Made by a program: the position numbers and the translations under genes. Below the pieces are notes generated by a model. It was not told the origin of the DNA, made no database searches, and saw only the letters and a program-made list of their open reading frames with translations. Below, in pieces: positions 31,326 through 42,475 of a DNA stretch of 64,000 nt. Within the stretch, counting starts at the first letter, position 1. Every line of letters starts with the position of its first letter. The DNA is from Micrasema longulum (Eukaryota; Arthropoda; Insecta; Trichoptera; Brachycentridae), in assembly GCA_022494885.1 (NCBI GenBank), contig JAGVSM010000472.1, positions 62,001 through 126,000 on the forward strand. Direction: 5' to 3'.

Positions 31326-31349
31326 TGAAAATATTCGACATGTAACGAA

Positions 31350-32048
31350 ATAATAATAAATGCTTCAAAAACTAGAATAAATGCTTCAAAAACTAAAGTT
31401 ATGAGTGATGCAAACCAATCATGTAACATCTTAGTAAATGGAGAAATAATTGAAAAGATTGATAGTTATATATACTTAGGACATGAAATAAAGCTCGGCA
31501 AAGATAATCAAGAGGTAGAAATAGGAAGAAGGCGAGGTTTAGCATGGGCCGCCTTTGGTAAGCTTTCATATATCCTGAAATGTCCGAAGTATTCACATTA
31601 CTTAAAGAAGAAACTTTTTGATGCTTGTGTTCTCCCTGTACTGACATATGGCTGTGAAACTTTTGTGTTCACGAACAAAATTTTATACAAATTATCAGTG
31701 ACACAGAGAGCTATGGAAAGGAGAATGCTGGGTATTTCGTTGAGAGACAGAAAAACCAACACATGGATTAGAGCGAGAACAAAGATCACCGATGTGGTCC
31801 ATAGGGCTGCCAACCAGGAAATGGAGCTTGGCTAATACAGCTGGTGAATCACAGACTCCTAGATGGACCTTATAAAACCTGGAATGGCGACCCAGAACGG
31901 TAGAAGAAGTGTCGGCAGGCCTCAGATAAGGTGGTCTGATGACATAAGACGAGTTGCAGGAAGTGGTTGGATGCGGTTGGCTCAGGATAGGGAAATATGG
32001 AGACTAAAGGGGGAGGCCTATGTTCAACATTGGACAAGAGACGACTGA
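31350..32048 (+). pseudogene. RTE-like LINE reverse transcriptase C-terminal region
   Basis: One frame runs through with internal stops at about 31833, 31845 and 31860. It reads KTKVMSDANQSCNILVNGEI, YIYLGHEIKLGKDN, RRGLAWAAFGKLSYILKCPK, FDACVLPVLTYGCETF, RAMERRMLGISLRDRKTNTW, RTKITDVVHRAANQEMELG, and finally GRRSVGRPQIRWSDDIRRVA and WMRLAQDREIWRLKGEAYVQ. These are the palm-to-thumb and terminal motifs of RTE-clade reverse transcriptases. The YADD active site lies upstream and is missing. The start carries an in-frame 21-bp duplication (INASKTR twice). Confidence 0.9.
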
Positions 32049-32066
32049 TGATGATGATGATGATGA
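32044..32066 (+). repeat. (TGA/ATG)n tail of the RTE-like LINE
   Basis: 'gactgatgatgatgatg' and further repeats directly follow the last codon and stop of the RTE-like frame. RTE elements characteristically have very short 3' UTRs ending in simple repeats, which supports the family call and marks the 3' end. Confidence 0.8.
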
Positions 32067-32204
32067 ACGAAATAATGAAACACCGAAAATATTGGTTCGA
32101 TTTAAGTTTTTTTCTGACAATTCTTGAAGGAATTATATTGTAATAATAATAATGGGAATATTATAAGAGGGTGAAAGCGCTCATTTGTCGAACCAATAGG
32201 CGCA

Positions 32205-32445
32205 AGTGTAAAATCTCACCCACACTATAAAGGTTTCAGCTCTTATACTTCATAACAGTCCACAGATGGAAGAGTTGTGAAAATGTGGATGTTTAAACAT
32301 TGGTAGAATGGTAATTGTTGCTTTAGACAGTGTGAAAAGTAGCCACTTAAACGAGCCAATGACAGGTCGTAAGCCCAGTAAATGCCTAGACATCCATATT
32401 CCCTTTTTTAAAAAAATTTCCATCCCTGTTGCAAGTTCAGTAAAA
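32205..32445 (-). repeat. DR1 dispersed repeat
   Basis: 'aatctcacccacactataa', 'aggtttcagctcttatac', 'ccacagatggaagagttg', 'ccaatgacaggtcgtaagcc', 'aatgcctagacatccatatt' and 'ccatccctgttgcaa'. The sequence between 'aatggt' and 'gtgaaaagtagccac' is disturbed. The head is missing. It follows the RTE-like LINE by about 140 bp. Confidence 0.8.
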
Positions 32446-32449
32446 CGTT

Positions 32450-33000
32450 CTTAAATGCACTGTTTGAAACTAATTATTAATGTAATAAAACTTTTTTTTT
32501 CATACATTTTTTTCTCTGTTTTTGATGTGTATTATAACTTATTAATATCTTTTTCTGAAATTAATGTATCAAATAGTTTTGTGTACCAGATATTATGTTA
32601 TTATCTTATATAAACTTGCTGTTAACTAATGTTTATTATTTGTTTTTAACAATAATTTGTTAATACCATTTTTTTATACGTATAAGTATATGTAAATGAA
32701 TATATATTTATGGTTTGTACTTCTTTACAATTTGCTTTTTAATTCAATTACTTTTCTAATATCCATATTTTTTTTCCTTTTTTACAATGTAAAGTTTCAC
32801 TTTTTATTTTGCATAGCAGTATGCTTTTTATTGTTTCTACATGTACACAAAAAAGCGTTGTTTATCTTTTAAATTTTTACTTACTATTTTTGTTACTTAC
32901 CTGTATTTTTTTGTAAATTCCCCTTCGGCGTATTGTAAAATTAAATAAAAATAATATTTTTTTATTTGGCGTAAGATAACAGAAATCACATACTAATATA
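32450..33000. other. AT-rich, LINE-3'-UTR-like but unassigned
   Basis: The end 'cttcggcgtattgtaaaatt' followed by 'aaataaaaataatat' resembles a LINE 3' terminus in plus orientation, but no coding part precedes it and no second copy is visible here. Confidence 0.25.
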
Positions 33001-33013
33001 TGCAGGTCTACTA

Positions 33014-33447
33014 ATGAACAAAATAACTCGCCTACAGTCTGTTTTGAATGCTGCAGCGAGATTTATTTTCGGAATCTCTAAGTTCAGTCATATCACTCCA
33101 CTACGTCGGGAATTACACTGGCTACGTTTTTCACAGAGGGTCGAATACAAACTCTGTTGGCCTATGTATAAATCAATGAACAACTTTGCTCCGGAATATG
33201 TAAGGGAACTATGCATTCCAGATGAACTAGCTGACAGGCGTCTCACGCTTAGATCAGCTACGTCTACGGCAAAAGGATAAGTTATTATACTTCTACGCAA
33301 ACAGCGCATTAAATTTAGTGAACGCGCATTTGCGGTCGCAGGCCCTATGGCATGGAATTCCCTCCCAGCAGAGGCGCGAGGCTGTAAAAGTTAAGTGATG
33401 TTTCGGAAAAAACTCAAAACCCACTTGTTCTTTAAATCATTTGAATA
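33014..33447 (+). pseudogene. CR1/L2-like LINE ORF2 C-terminus, two in-frame stops
   Basis: The frame reads NKITRLQSVLNAAARFIFGI, FSHITPLRRELHWLRFSQRV, EYKLCWPMYKSMNNFAPEYV, a stop at 33278-33280, then RKQRIKFSERAFAVAGPMAW, NSLPAEARGCKS, stop, and FRKKLKTHLFFKSFE and stop. 'LQ-V-NAAARLI', 'HITP-L-ELHWL', 'Q-R--YKL' and 'AF-VAGP-AWNSLP' are the diagnostic order for the end of CR1/L2-type ORF2. No frameshift is needed. There is no visible catalytic domain upstream. Confidence 0.88.
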
Positions 33448-33726
33448 AATCCGTAGCATGTGACAACAAAATAATTTGTTTTAATTAAATTACAAATTTA
33501 AAAGCTTCGATTAAATTTATTTATCCATAGAATCACTATGTTAAGTGCCCTTAAGGTATTATTTAACAAAAATGGCGCTTTATAAGTTATCCATAATGAT
33601 AATATCTTTTTTTTTTATTTTGCTGTCATTATAGTCGGTTTATGTCATTTTGGTTTACCGTTCTCGATAGTTACCGCATTTGTCATATTCTAGATTTTAC
33701 ATAAGATTAATAACATTAAAGAAAGT

Positions 33727-34029
33727 ATGCAATACCATGGAATAAACTCTCTTAAAAATCGAAAAATAATGTTAGACCAGTTATTTTTATTCAAATTAAT
33801 AAAAAATAAAATTGATTCTCCTGACCTACTTGAAAGACTTCCATTCCGTATGGCATCTAGACCGACAAGACAAAATATTCTGTTTTACACTGAAAACGCG
33901 TCAACAAACTATTTTAAACATTCTACAATACGTAAAATATGCGAGCGATATAACAATAGATTAACCGATGCTATTATTTTTTTCGAATTTGCTTCCATCG
34001 CGATCGTTCTTTCCTCGAGACGCCAGTAG
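33727..34029 (+). pseudogene. LINE ORF2 C-terminal fragment (Jockey/CR1-like)
   Basis: The frame reads SLKNRKIMLDQLFLFKLIKN, KIDSPDLLERLPFRMASRPT, RQNILFYTENASTNYFKHST, IRKICERYNNRLTDAIIFFE. 'L--RR---D--FL-KLINN-ID-P-LL--I-F--P-R-TR' and 'TNY--HS---R-C--YN' are recurrent motifs of insect LINE tails. The end after 'LTDAIIFFEF' diverges. It is a different lineage from the 33.0-kb fragment beside it. Confidence 0.75.
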
Positions 34030-34034
34030 TAAAT

Positions 34035-34880
34035 ACATGCCGATTAGTACGCGCATGACAGCGCTGACAAATAGTTGTGTTTGGGGGTTACGCTGCTTTT
34101 TATAATTTTTTTTATTAGGCTATTGTAAAACTCTTCCGCAACTAATCGAGATTATTAATAAAAAAAATATTACATTATTTATTGACGGTAGGTAATCTTA
34201 ATGTAAGGTATTAAAACTTATAATTAATTTCTTAAACATGCCATTTTAAATAGATTATTTCTCTTAATTTAGGTGAACCAATGGTTTTATGCGTTGTATG
34301 AACGGACCGCGCATGGTGATCATAATATTTATTTAAAACTTAATATACAATTTATATTTGTACATAAAAGTATAAGGTAAAAGCATAATTGCATAAAGGC
34401 AATATGACGCACGCACGCATGGTACGTACACATTTAAGTGTTTTTGAAAAACCATAACAATTTCAGGCAAAAAAGTGAACAACACGATAGGTTTTATTTA
34501 AGTTAAGGGAAGTAAACTACAAAAAGTAATAGTGATTTTTACAGCATTCGGATAATGTAAGTTATTTTTATTTTGGAACCGAATGAAGCGAGCTTTACTA
34601 ATAAAACAGAATAATAAAGCGGGGGACGAGTGAGTTAAAGGGCAATACACCTGGCGGGATGTACCCAGTAGATAGTACCAACGTAATAGCGTTACCCGTG
34701 TCTAGAGACTTACATCAACGTGACGTGTTCACGTGTGCCTACGTCACCGGGGTATAAAGGCGAGAAACCTCATACATAGATTTTCCTATCCACTATCCCT
34801 ACCATGTATTAACATGTTAACTTAGGTTTTGTCCGTTTTTTTCAAATTTAAAAATGAGCACAATAATATAGTATATATAC
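34035..34880. other. Unassigned DNA
   Basis: There is no supportable gene. 'aacgtgacgtgttcacgtg' near 34715 contains short palindromes. A GC-richer patch at 34620-34780 has no recognised content. Confidence 0.35.
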
Positions 34881-34884
34881 AATA

Positions 34885-35105
34885 ATATAGATAAAGGTTT
34901 CAGCTCTTTAACTTCACAAACATCAACAGATGAAAGAATTGAAGGAATATAGATGTTCAAATATAGGCAGAATGGTGAATGTTACACAGTGTGTAAAGTG
35001 GCCACTTAAACCAGCCATTGACAGGTCATAAGCCCTGTAGATGCCTAGACTTATATATTACCTTCTCTTAAATGTTCTTTATCACTATTGTAATATGTTA
35101 ACATA
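34885..35105 (-). repeat. DR1 dispersed repeat
   Basis: 'ataaaggtttcagctcttta', 'acatcaacagatgaaagaat', 'gttacacagtgtgtaaagtg', 'gccctgtagatgcctagac' and 'ttctcttaaatgttctttat'. It is almost identical to the unit at 30181-30330, which suggests a recent common source. Confidence 0.88.
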
Positions 35106-35109
35106 AGAT

Positions 35110-35685
35110 TCTTGTTTGTTATATGAAAAAAAAGCTCATGTATTCATTGTTTATCATTTGTCAAAGTCAAAAACATTTGAACTGTTGTGTAGATTTGATT
35201 ATTCACTCTTTTCATAAAAGTGTTAGTACCTTAGTTTCTATGGCTGGCGGTTTTTTGCATAACTAACTTCAATTATTGATTGTTATCATCATGGCCTTAT
35301 GAAGAAATGTAAAACAGATTAAGTTTTTTGCGTTTTTCTCGAAAGTGGATTTTTTTGAGTTAGAGCAGTTTAGGAATTGCGCGGCAGTGAGGTATACAGT
35401 GACTGAAATTGAAATTTTTAAAATATAGCATAAAGTTAACAAAAATGGCAAATATTATAGATCATTCACAAGATATTTATATTTTTTTACAATATACCGT
35501 GGTTGTTTTGACGCTAAATTTATTATTTTATTTGATTACAAGCCTACAAAATGGAATGCAAAGTAGACGAAAATGATCGTTTTTAACACCACAAAAGTTG
35601 CTCGCGATATTTGCGCAGTGTACGGTGAAGATAATATAAATTATTGAATAATTTGACATAAAGTAATGTCACTTGCAGTCGAGCA
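35110..35685. other. Unassigned DNA
   Basis: There is no recognised gene or repeat. The tail end may contain decayed upstream sequence of the LINE that starts at about 35690. Confidence 0.35.
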
Positions 35686-35689
35686 TATC

Positions 35690-36235
35690 TCTTCATGGAC
35701 AAAAAAAATGCACTTCTCATGAACCTAACAAAATCCCAAATCAAACTTATTGGTAGTAAAAAAATGCATTCAAAAGTGACATTTCCCACACTTCCTCTTT
35801 TCAAAATAGATGGCACAGAAATTCCTTTCACGACTTCAGTCAAAAACTTAGGTATTATCAGACATAAGCATTTAGGGTGGCGCAATCAGGTTAACAAAGT
35901 TAGTCGTAAACTTTATAGCAGTTTGCACTCACTTAAAAGATTTAAGAATGTCTCGCCAACTAATGTTAAGCAAACATTAGTCCAGAGCTTACTGCTTCCA
36001 CTTCTTGATTATGCAGATGAATGTTATCCAGATGCTAACTCTGAAGTCGCTTGATAAGTTGGAACAATTGCAGAATGTTTGTATACGTAATTTCTTAAAC
36101 CTTTGCAAATTCGACCTCATAACCGAATATCGCACGCAATACACTGGTTCAGTATCAGGGATAGACAAAACATTCACATTCTATCACTTCTTCACAATAT
36201 TTGAAATAATCCCACCTCGCCTGTTTATCTGAGAG
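35690..36235 (+). pseudogene. LINE ORF2 reverse-transcriptase C-terminal half, frameshifted
   Basis: The first frame reads NLTKSQIKLIGSKKMHSKVT, PLFKIDGTEIPFTTSVKNLG, GWRNQVNKVSRKLYSSLHSL, KRFKNVSPTNVKQTLVQSLL and LPLLDYADECYPDANSEV. A shift near 36050 leads to LDKLEQLQNVCIRNFLNLCK. 'N--KTQ-I--GS', 'V-NLG--(I/D)--L-W', 'L-RLK----' and 'LPLLDYAD-CY' followed by 'L-RLQN-CIR' form the conserved order downstream of the catalytic YADD box in a family common in insects (Kiri/Jockey-like). The catalytic box is not present. Confidence 0.85.
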
Positions 36236-36690
36236 AGCTCTTCCAACCTCTATCACAACACGAGCTATCTCTTCATTCTAGTAACTAGAGAACCCTTTTA
36301 ATACCTTTTCACCGCTATAATTTATTTGCCACCTCTTTCACAGTTGTAGCTGCTTGATTGTGGAATAATCAACTTACTAACGTCTGAGATTTACATTTAA
36401 ATCAAGATTGAAATGTCACTTTATAAATTTTTAAGTCGTTCCTTTCTCCTTCTTCTTTCCTTCACACTTCCCCTCTTTTCTTCATAGTATAATGTTATTT
36501 TTATATTCTTAAGTTAGTTTTTAATTTTGTATAAAATTTTAAGGTCAGTTTAATTTCTAAGAATATCGATGCACTTCTAATTTTCTCAAACTGAACGGTT
36601 TGGGTAGGTAGGAAGAAATTGCGTTAAGGCAATATGCCCTTATATGTATACATTATACATATTGTGTATTTATATGAAGTATTAAATAAA
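36236..36690 (+). mobile_element. 3' end of the 35.7-kb LINE
   Basis: Decayed C-terminal block ('tgattgtggaataatcaact', 'catttaaatcaagattgaa') is followed by a pyrimidine-rich 3' UTR ('ctttctccttcttctttcc'), the motif 'gaacggtttgggtaggtag', the inverted 'attgcgttaaggcaatat' and a tail of (AAAT)n. The same 3' UTR appears at 16435-16590 (minus), 21180-21490 (plus) and 39826-40480 (plus, interrupted). Confidence 0.8.
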
Positions 36691-36724
36691 TAAATAAATT
36701 GGTTTTAATATAATTTCATTTCAT

Positions 36725-36902
36725 TTTTTTTTTTTTTGCACCACAACAGGCCAGGATGCCCAATTACAGTGGTGAATTACATTACAGAACAACCAGGCTT
36801 GAGAAAAATAACATTTTAATTTTTGTGTTCTCACCGGGAATCGAACCCGGAACCTTCCGTGCGTGAGTCAAGCGTCTTGACCACTACACCACGGAGGCCG
36901 CC
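36725..36902 (-). mobile_element. tRNA-derived SINE, family c, with poly(A)
   Basis: Minus orientation: a T13 run, a body with 'gcaccacaacaggccagga', then the head, which on the minus strand reads 'ggcggcctccgtggtgtagt'. It has an A box (tggtgtagtgg) and an exact B box (ggttcgattcc). Acceptor pairing is absent, so it is not a working tRNA. The total of about 178 bp is normal for a SINE. The crisp poly(A) and intact boxes suggest relatively recent insertion. Confidence 0.88.
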
Positions 36903-36904
36903 AA

Positions 36905-39705
36905 TGAAGGAGAATACATTCTGACATAGATTCGTAAGTGTTTAAAAAGGCTATGACCGTTTATTCCAAATGGCGAGAACAAAAGTACACAAAAAAAGAC
37001 AACAATTTAGTCAATTATGTATTTTTCTTCATTATTTTGCATCAAATCAGTAAAAGATTGCATACTTTTTTATCTCAAAAGTTATCTTCGTAGTCCAACA
37101 AGGCTTAACTAACCTTTGTATTTTTCGCAGGGGTAGACTGTATCGTTTTGAAAATCTAATTCCATACCTGTAACAAAAACAGAAAACATATGATTAGTTT
37201 TGTTTTAATTTTAAAAACATGCGGTTTGATTAATTAAACTCTCTTGAATCTTTGACGAAAATCAGAACTTGTACAAAGATTGTAAAATTTGATACAAATT
37301 TAAATGAAATACACTGTTATAAAAAGCGCATAAAATAATGTATTTGACATTAAAGTATTACTTTCGACGCAGTTATGATCGTGATAAAGAATGAAAAACA
37401 AGTAAACAAAAGTTCGAAAAACTTGTATGTGTGATTACTCAAATTTACTTGACAAAAAATTGACTTTCGGAAAAAACCAATGAAATCCATTGAGGTATAT
37501 ATACTCGTACAATCATTAATAGTGCAAAATTTATAGTTTTTACTTCACAGGAGCAAGAATTAGTCATAAACATAACCTTAGGTAACCTGCAAACCGCAAA
37601 AGCAAACAATCTTGGACAATGGGTAATTGAAAAACGTTTTACCTTTGTAAAACAATATTTATTTCTTGTAAGTAAAAACATTTAATTATTACTTAAGCTG
37701 GAAACAATGTGGACGTTTGTTATACATTAAATTATTGTTACATTTGTACATACATTTCATATACCCATGGTTAACAACGCTAACTGGCACAGATAAACAG
37801 CAAGTTACATTGATAAATATAGGTAAGCAATGACCTATAATAATAAGACACGTTATTCCAATACTAAGTTCATCCAAGACATCATCATTCATGATTCCAT
37901 GTCTGCTTCTCAGTTGGGGCACATGGGGTCCACAAAGACAAAAACAACATATCAAATATTTCGTCACCCTCAATGGAAATATTCTTAATACTCCCGTCGA
38001 ATTTTTATTTATTGGGAGATTCTTTTGTTTTGTTTGTCATAAAGAAATTTGAAACCGAAGCAAGAAAATTACGCTATGCAAAACATTTTTTCTTCGAAAT
38101 CATTAGAACAAATGACTAGATAATAATAAAAAAAACACCTTGATCACTGAAATTGACTAACTCGTTACAGAAATACAACTAAACTGAGTGCGCGCCATCC
38201 CCACACAAGCCTAAATTTAGACCCCTACGCGCAGAGCTTTACGGCTTCACTTTAAAAACCTTTCTCTGCTTGCAATAAACTATTTTTGGTAGTGAACAAA
38301 ACAGACAATCTAATCATCATTTTAGATAATATGTTATTTATATGGTTTTTGCACCTCGAAAGTACACAAATATTGGTCGCGGCAAAACCTTTAACGACAC
38401 CGCGAACGAATCCTTAGATGATAATTTGCATTCACATAAAAAAATAAGCTGGCGAATCACGAGACACTTGAAATCATTTTTATAAGCAATAGTTAAAGGT
38501 ACCTAATATATTTTATTTATTTATGATTTATTAAGTAAGTTCATAATATCTTTAGACCTAATAGTAACTTTAAATAACATTACAATGTTTATGTCCTTGG
38601 TTCGTATTGATTTCAGTCTAAGTCGTAACAGTAGAAATAAAACTAGCTGGCAGCTGTCGAAATTTAATGCTTAATTCTTTCAGACCTTAGTTGATTCCTA
38701 TTAATATAAAAAATAATTTTTATCCTGTGTGTAATAAAGAAATTATGTGAAAATTTTTGATATTTGTAATGTTTTTCTTTATTTTTTATACTCTAGAAAT
38801 TATTTCAAGTCTTTTTTTTTAGAAACAGTGAGTCTCAAACTATTTATCAACGGGAAAAATTTTTAACGTGTTATTTATCTTATAATAAAAGAAAACAACA
38901 GCTTTTGTTAAAAAATACAATATTTACAAATAATCCAAAATCATAGGCTAATAATAGTTAACTATAAATATGTATATACAATGAAAAAAAAGCGTACTTG
39001 TGAAAAGCAGCTCCGTACAATTCCGCTTGTAAAAAATAATATAAAACAATAATAATGGAAAAGAACATTTTTTTTTGTTGACCTTGTCTTAAATAAATCC
39101 TTTTGTCAGTGGATGCACACGTTTGAAAATATTTAAAAAATAAAGCATGTAAAAACCCTATATATTTTTATCTAAGCGAAATAATTTAACTTAAATAAAA
39201 TATATTTAAAAAATTGCCTTACATAACCTATAACGACGACATAAATTTGCTTCAAAACAAATTAACCAGCCAGAAGCCAGCTGTCAAAGTTAAAAAACAA
39301 ACTTTTCTATGTAATGTTGATTGCCGATGTATACAACAAAAAAAAACAGATACGTACGTTAAGGGCTCCAGTAATTAAAAAATAATCTCGCCGCTTTTGA
39401 ATTTCGGTAGGCACTGAGGAATTATTTTTTTTAATACGTGTTTATTTTAATGAACATCTGCGCTGAAAGGGTTCAATACATAACTTATGATTCAGAAAAT
39501 TGGATTATATTTACGAGTGAAATATATCGGAGTTGAAGTCCAATTAAACTACTTTTTCGTCAAACACGACTGCATATCTCTACGGAGCATCACGTCTGAT
39601 CGCAGTTAAATACCGTTCGAGTGTAAAGCCGTTTACCTGCAATTACTCACAAATTGAAACGCCATTTTCTTTGCGCAGCAAGTCTTGTTTTCCCAATATT
39701 TTGTA
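36905..39705. other. Unassigned DNA
   Basis: About 2.8 kb without a recognised gene or repeat, apart from the weak exon candidate at 37114-37167. A block at 38180-38260 ('actgagtgcgcgccatcccc') is less AT-rich. Two minus frames at 37445-37973 match nothing I know. Confidence 0.4.
37114..37167 (-). other. Candidate short exon (splice signals only)
   Basis: On the minus strand an acceptor (ttctgtttttgttacag) precedes 54 nt that begin gtATGG and end CAAAG|gttagt. Read from the ATG the product is MELDFQNDTVYPCEKYK, open to the donor. It could be a first coding exon after a 5' UTR intron, or a chance pairing. I found no in-frame partner. Confidence 0.2.
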
Positions 39706-39711
39706 TAATCT

Positions 39712-39825
39712 CACAAAGTAGCCGCTCGATTGTGGAATAATATACCCACTAATGTCATTAACGCCCCCACCCCTTCTTTACTCACATTTAAATCAAGATT
39801 GAAACGGCACTATCTAAATGTTTGA
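39712..39825 (+). pseudogene. LINE ORF2 extreme C-terminus, open frame
   Basis: The translation reads HKVAARLWNNIPTNVINAPT, PSLLTFKSRLKRHYLNV and stop. It is the undamaged version of the block that is decayed at 36340-36415 ('LWNN-PTNV'). Upstream sequence is not recognisably coding, so the copy is 5'-truncated to its last ~40 codons. Confidence 0.8.
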
Positions 39826-40480
39826 GATTTTCCTTTCTCCTTTTTATTTTCTTCCCACCCCTTCACCCCTCTTTATAGTATAAAGAAGATTATTAGTTTA
39901 TTTTTGTTTCAATTTTTGTACAGAATTATGAGATTCTCTGTTAATGTGTCCATACTGTACTTCTTATTTTCTCAAGCTGAATGGTTTCGGTGGGTATGAA
40001 GAAATTGAAGCCATGAATCGATAAATGTGTTATGTGGCAAAAACAAAAAGCATAGATATCTGGGATTAAAGTTTTGAACACAAATACAATTATTGATAAA
40101 ATAACACGTTTGCTCTCAAAATCGGGTTTCTGCAACTTTATGACTTGCTTTCATCTTTTTTTTTTTAATAAAAGAAATATTTGCGTTTTTATGATTTACC
40201 AAATATTTAATTTTGAGAGTCTTTTTAAACGCATTGTAAAGAACTCACTATTAGAAAATGGAATCAAGTTGGGGTAGAGTGGGATTCGAACCACAGACCT
40301 TTGGTCCGTTAGTCTGAGACACTAGCCACAGGACCACAACCCAACCTTATTATTCTACTTTTAATCTACTTTTCAATGGCTTCAATTATTATAATAATAT
40401 ATAATAAGTCTTCAATTGCCTTATACCCGCTCTTATACGTGTATAAAATGCATTTATAAATGAATTATAAAATAAATACA
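39826..40480 (+). mobile_element. LINE 3' UTR interrupted by an insert
   Basis: Pyrimidine-rich 3' UTR to 'gaatggtttcggtgggtatg' and 'aagaaattg' at about 40008, then an insert of about 400 bp, then the expected continuation at about 40413: 'aattgccttatacccgctct' and 'tatacgtgtataaaatg'. 'aattg' flanks both sides of the insert, possibly a 5-bp target duplication. The insert contains the family a SINE at 40155-40343 and additional sequence with 'ttgaagccat' and 'atggcttcaa' near its two ends. Confidence 0.6.
40155..40343 (-). mobile_element. tRNA-derived SINE, family a
   Basis: Minus orientation: T run, 'gcgtttttatgatttacc', 'gaactcactattagaaaatg', 'caagttggggtagagtggg', 'attcgaaccacagacc' (an exact B box on the minus strand), 'gagacactagccacaggacc' and 'acaaccca'. 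It is one of the best preserved family a copies. Confidence 0.88.
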
Positions 40481-40484
40481 TATT

Positions 40485-42085
40485 TAATTATAAGTCATCG
40501 AACGTAACATATCAATTTACATTAACTTTGATAGATATGATATTATTTCTCTGTTTGAATACATGACATTTAATAAACTAATAACTTTCATCAAATTAAG
40601 GCCGCCATGTACTTTGCTCAAACAAATACACATAAAAAATTTACTGATCAATAAAAAACAATTGAAACATAATAAAACTGTCGTTTTATAAACATTCATT
40701 GATCATCATATTAGGGGGTATTCATGTATGCAATTAAATGTCGTGTTGGTTACAAATATGATACTTACAAATAATATTCTTTATTAATAGTACTTAAAAG
40801 TAAAAATCTACTTTTAGACTTAACCCTATACTGCCCGATGTAGACGATCTGCTGTATCCCAAAAGTCAAAGCATAAAAGTGATTTCAAACATTTTTATCA
40901 CATGACAACTAGTGTATGTAATGTTTTGTAAACATAAAATTAACCTTTTTCATTTATTTAAAAAATCGCCCCAAGGGTAAAATTGTTATTTATAATTTGA
41001 AACAAAACGTCGGTTACAAGTGTACTGTCAAAAGTATAATTTAGCTAAGGTTCAAATCGTGATTTATTTGAATTTATTTTAAGTTTTGAAGTAATAATTG
41101 TTTACACAACATTCATCATTCCATAAAAATAAAAAAAACAATGTTTCTTGTTGCCTTATATTCCTGTATTTTTTTACTTTTTATGCCAGATGTAGCATAT
41201 TGTCTTCATACTGAAAACATGAAGATAAAAATAAGATAAACATTATTTTTCTTATAAATTAACATACACAAATATAAATGTTTCGTGAAAATTAGAAAAA
41301 TTGGGCAGTGGATTGTTGATTGCGTTGATTTTTCCACTAAAACCTGACGATGAAAATTGAGTAGTAAAAACATTAGCAATTTTAGTTTCACAGCGAGATA
41401 ATATATAGGTTTTACAGTAAGTAATCTTTCTTTTAAATAATTTTGTAATAGGGAAATATCACGTTATTCTATATTTTTGAAGTAATAAAGGTTTATAAAA
41501 TACTGTTCAGTAAAAAAATGTTTTTGCTAATTCACAGTAGCATAAAAAATATTTTTAAAGTTGTAATTTTGAATTTCCGCAAAAACTGTCATTTCATTAA
41601 CCACGCCCCTATACGTCACGATTTATGTTTATTTGTTCCCTGTCATTGAAAATTATTACAAACCTCGACGTCACAACAATTAAAACCAAACTTATCGCGT
41701 TTTTATAGCAACGTATTTTTATTAAATTTATTTTTTACATTTATATATAAAAACATTTCTACACAATATCCATATTGATTTTGAAAATAAAATTTATTAT
41801 TTTAAATCCATTTTATATATTTTAATCGGTATTCGTAGAATGTGATAGTTCTCTATTATCTGATTCAACACAGTCTGTTCTACACAATTAATTATGGCAC
41901 GTATTCAAAAGGTCAATTTTATTAGATGACTTGTTCCCGCGTTTGCATTAACTGCGGTTCTTTTACTTCTCTGAAATTTGTCTCTCATAATACAGAGGAT
42001 ACTAATATAAAACTATGAAATCGAAAGGACGAAAATATTTAAGGTCATGGATTGTACTCGTATTTCTACGTTCTTCTTTCTTTAT
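40485..42085. other. Unassigned AT-rich DNA
   Basis: No supportable gene. Open frames on the minus strand at 40517-40699 and 41206-41391 are AT-driven and unrecognised. Confidence 0.45.
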
Positions 42086-42089
42086 TTCG

Positions 42090-42425
42090 CAAGCGAAATC
42101 TAGAGCGTACGGCCGCGGTCTCAATTGGGAACTTGTATTGTATTCCTTCACTGTTATACTGGGAAATTAGAAAAAGGTGATTGTACTGACCATGCGTATT
42201 CGATTAATCACAAATTGACAATACTGCAGTGAGAAGTAAAATGAAAGATTTTAAAGTTTCCATGTTTTGTTATTTTGGCGGTTTGATAGTAAAGAAACAG
42301 TATGGTATTGCTGAATTTGTTAAAACTGTTGATAATTAATATGCGAAACTGAAGAAATATGTAAATCTTAATGAACGATTTCGGGAAAAGGGTGGATGCT
42401 TTCACTGTAAGTTCATAGATACTTG
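42090..42425 (+). repeat. DR5 dispersed repeat
   Basis: Ordered blocks 'acggccgcggtctcaattgg', 'gaaattagaaaaaggtgatt', 'ttgacaatactgcagtgag', 'atatgcgaaactgaag' and 'cgggaaaagggtggatgct' recur in reverse orientation at 58205-58545. No long open frame is common to both copies. It abuts the LINE at 42437. Confidence 0.7.
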
Positions 42426-42475
42426 ACCACGATGTCTTGACCTTTTTTACTGATTATTTAATTTACATACCAGGC

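Noticed and set aside
36830..36902. Possible tRNA gene on the minus strand
   Set aside because: No acceptor-stem pairing and a poly(A) tail about 100 bp further on; it is a SINE head.
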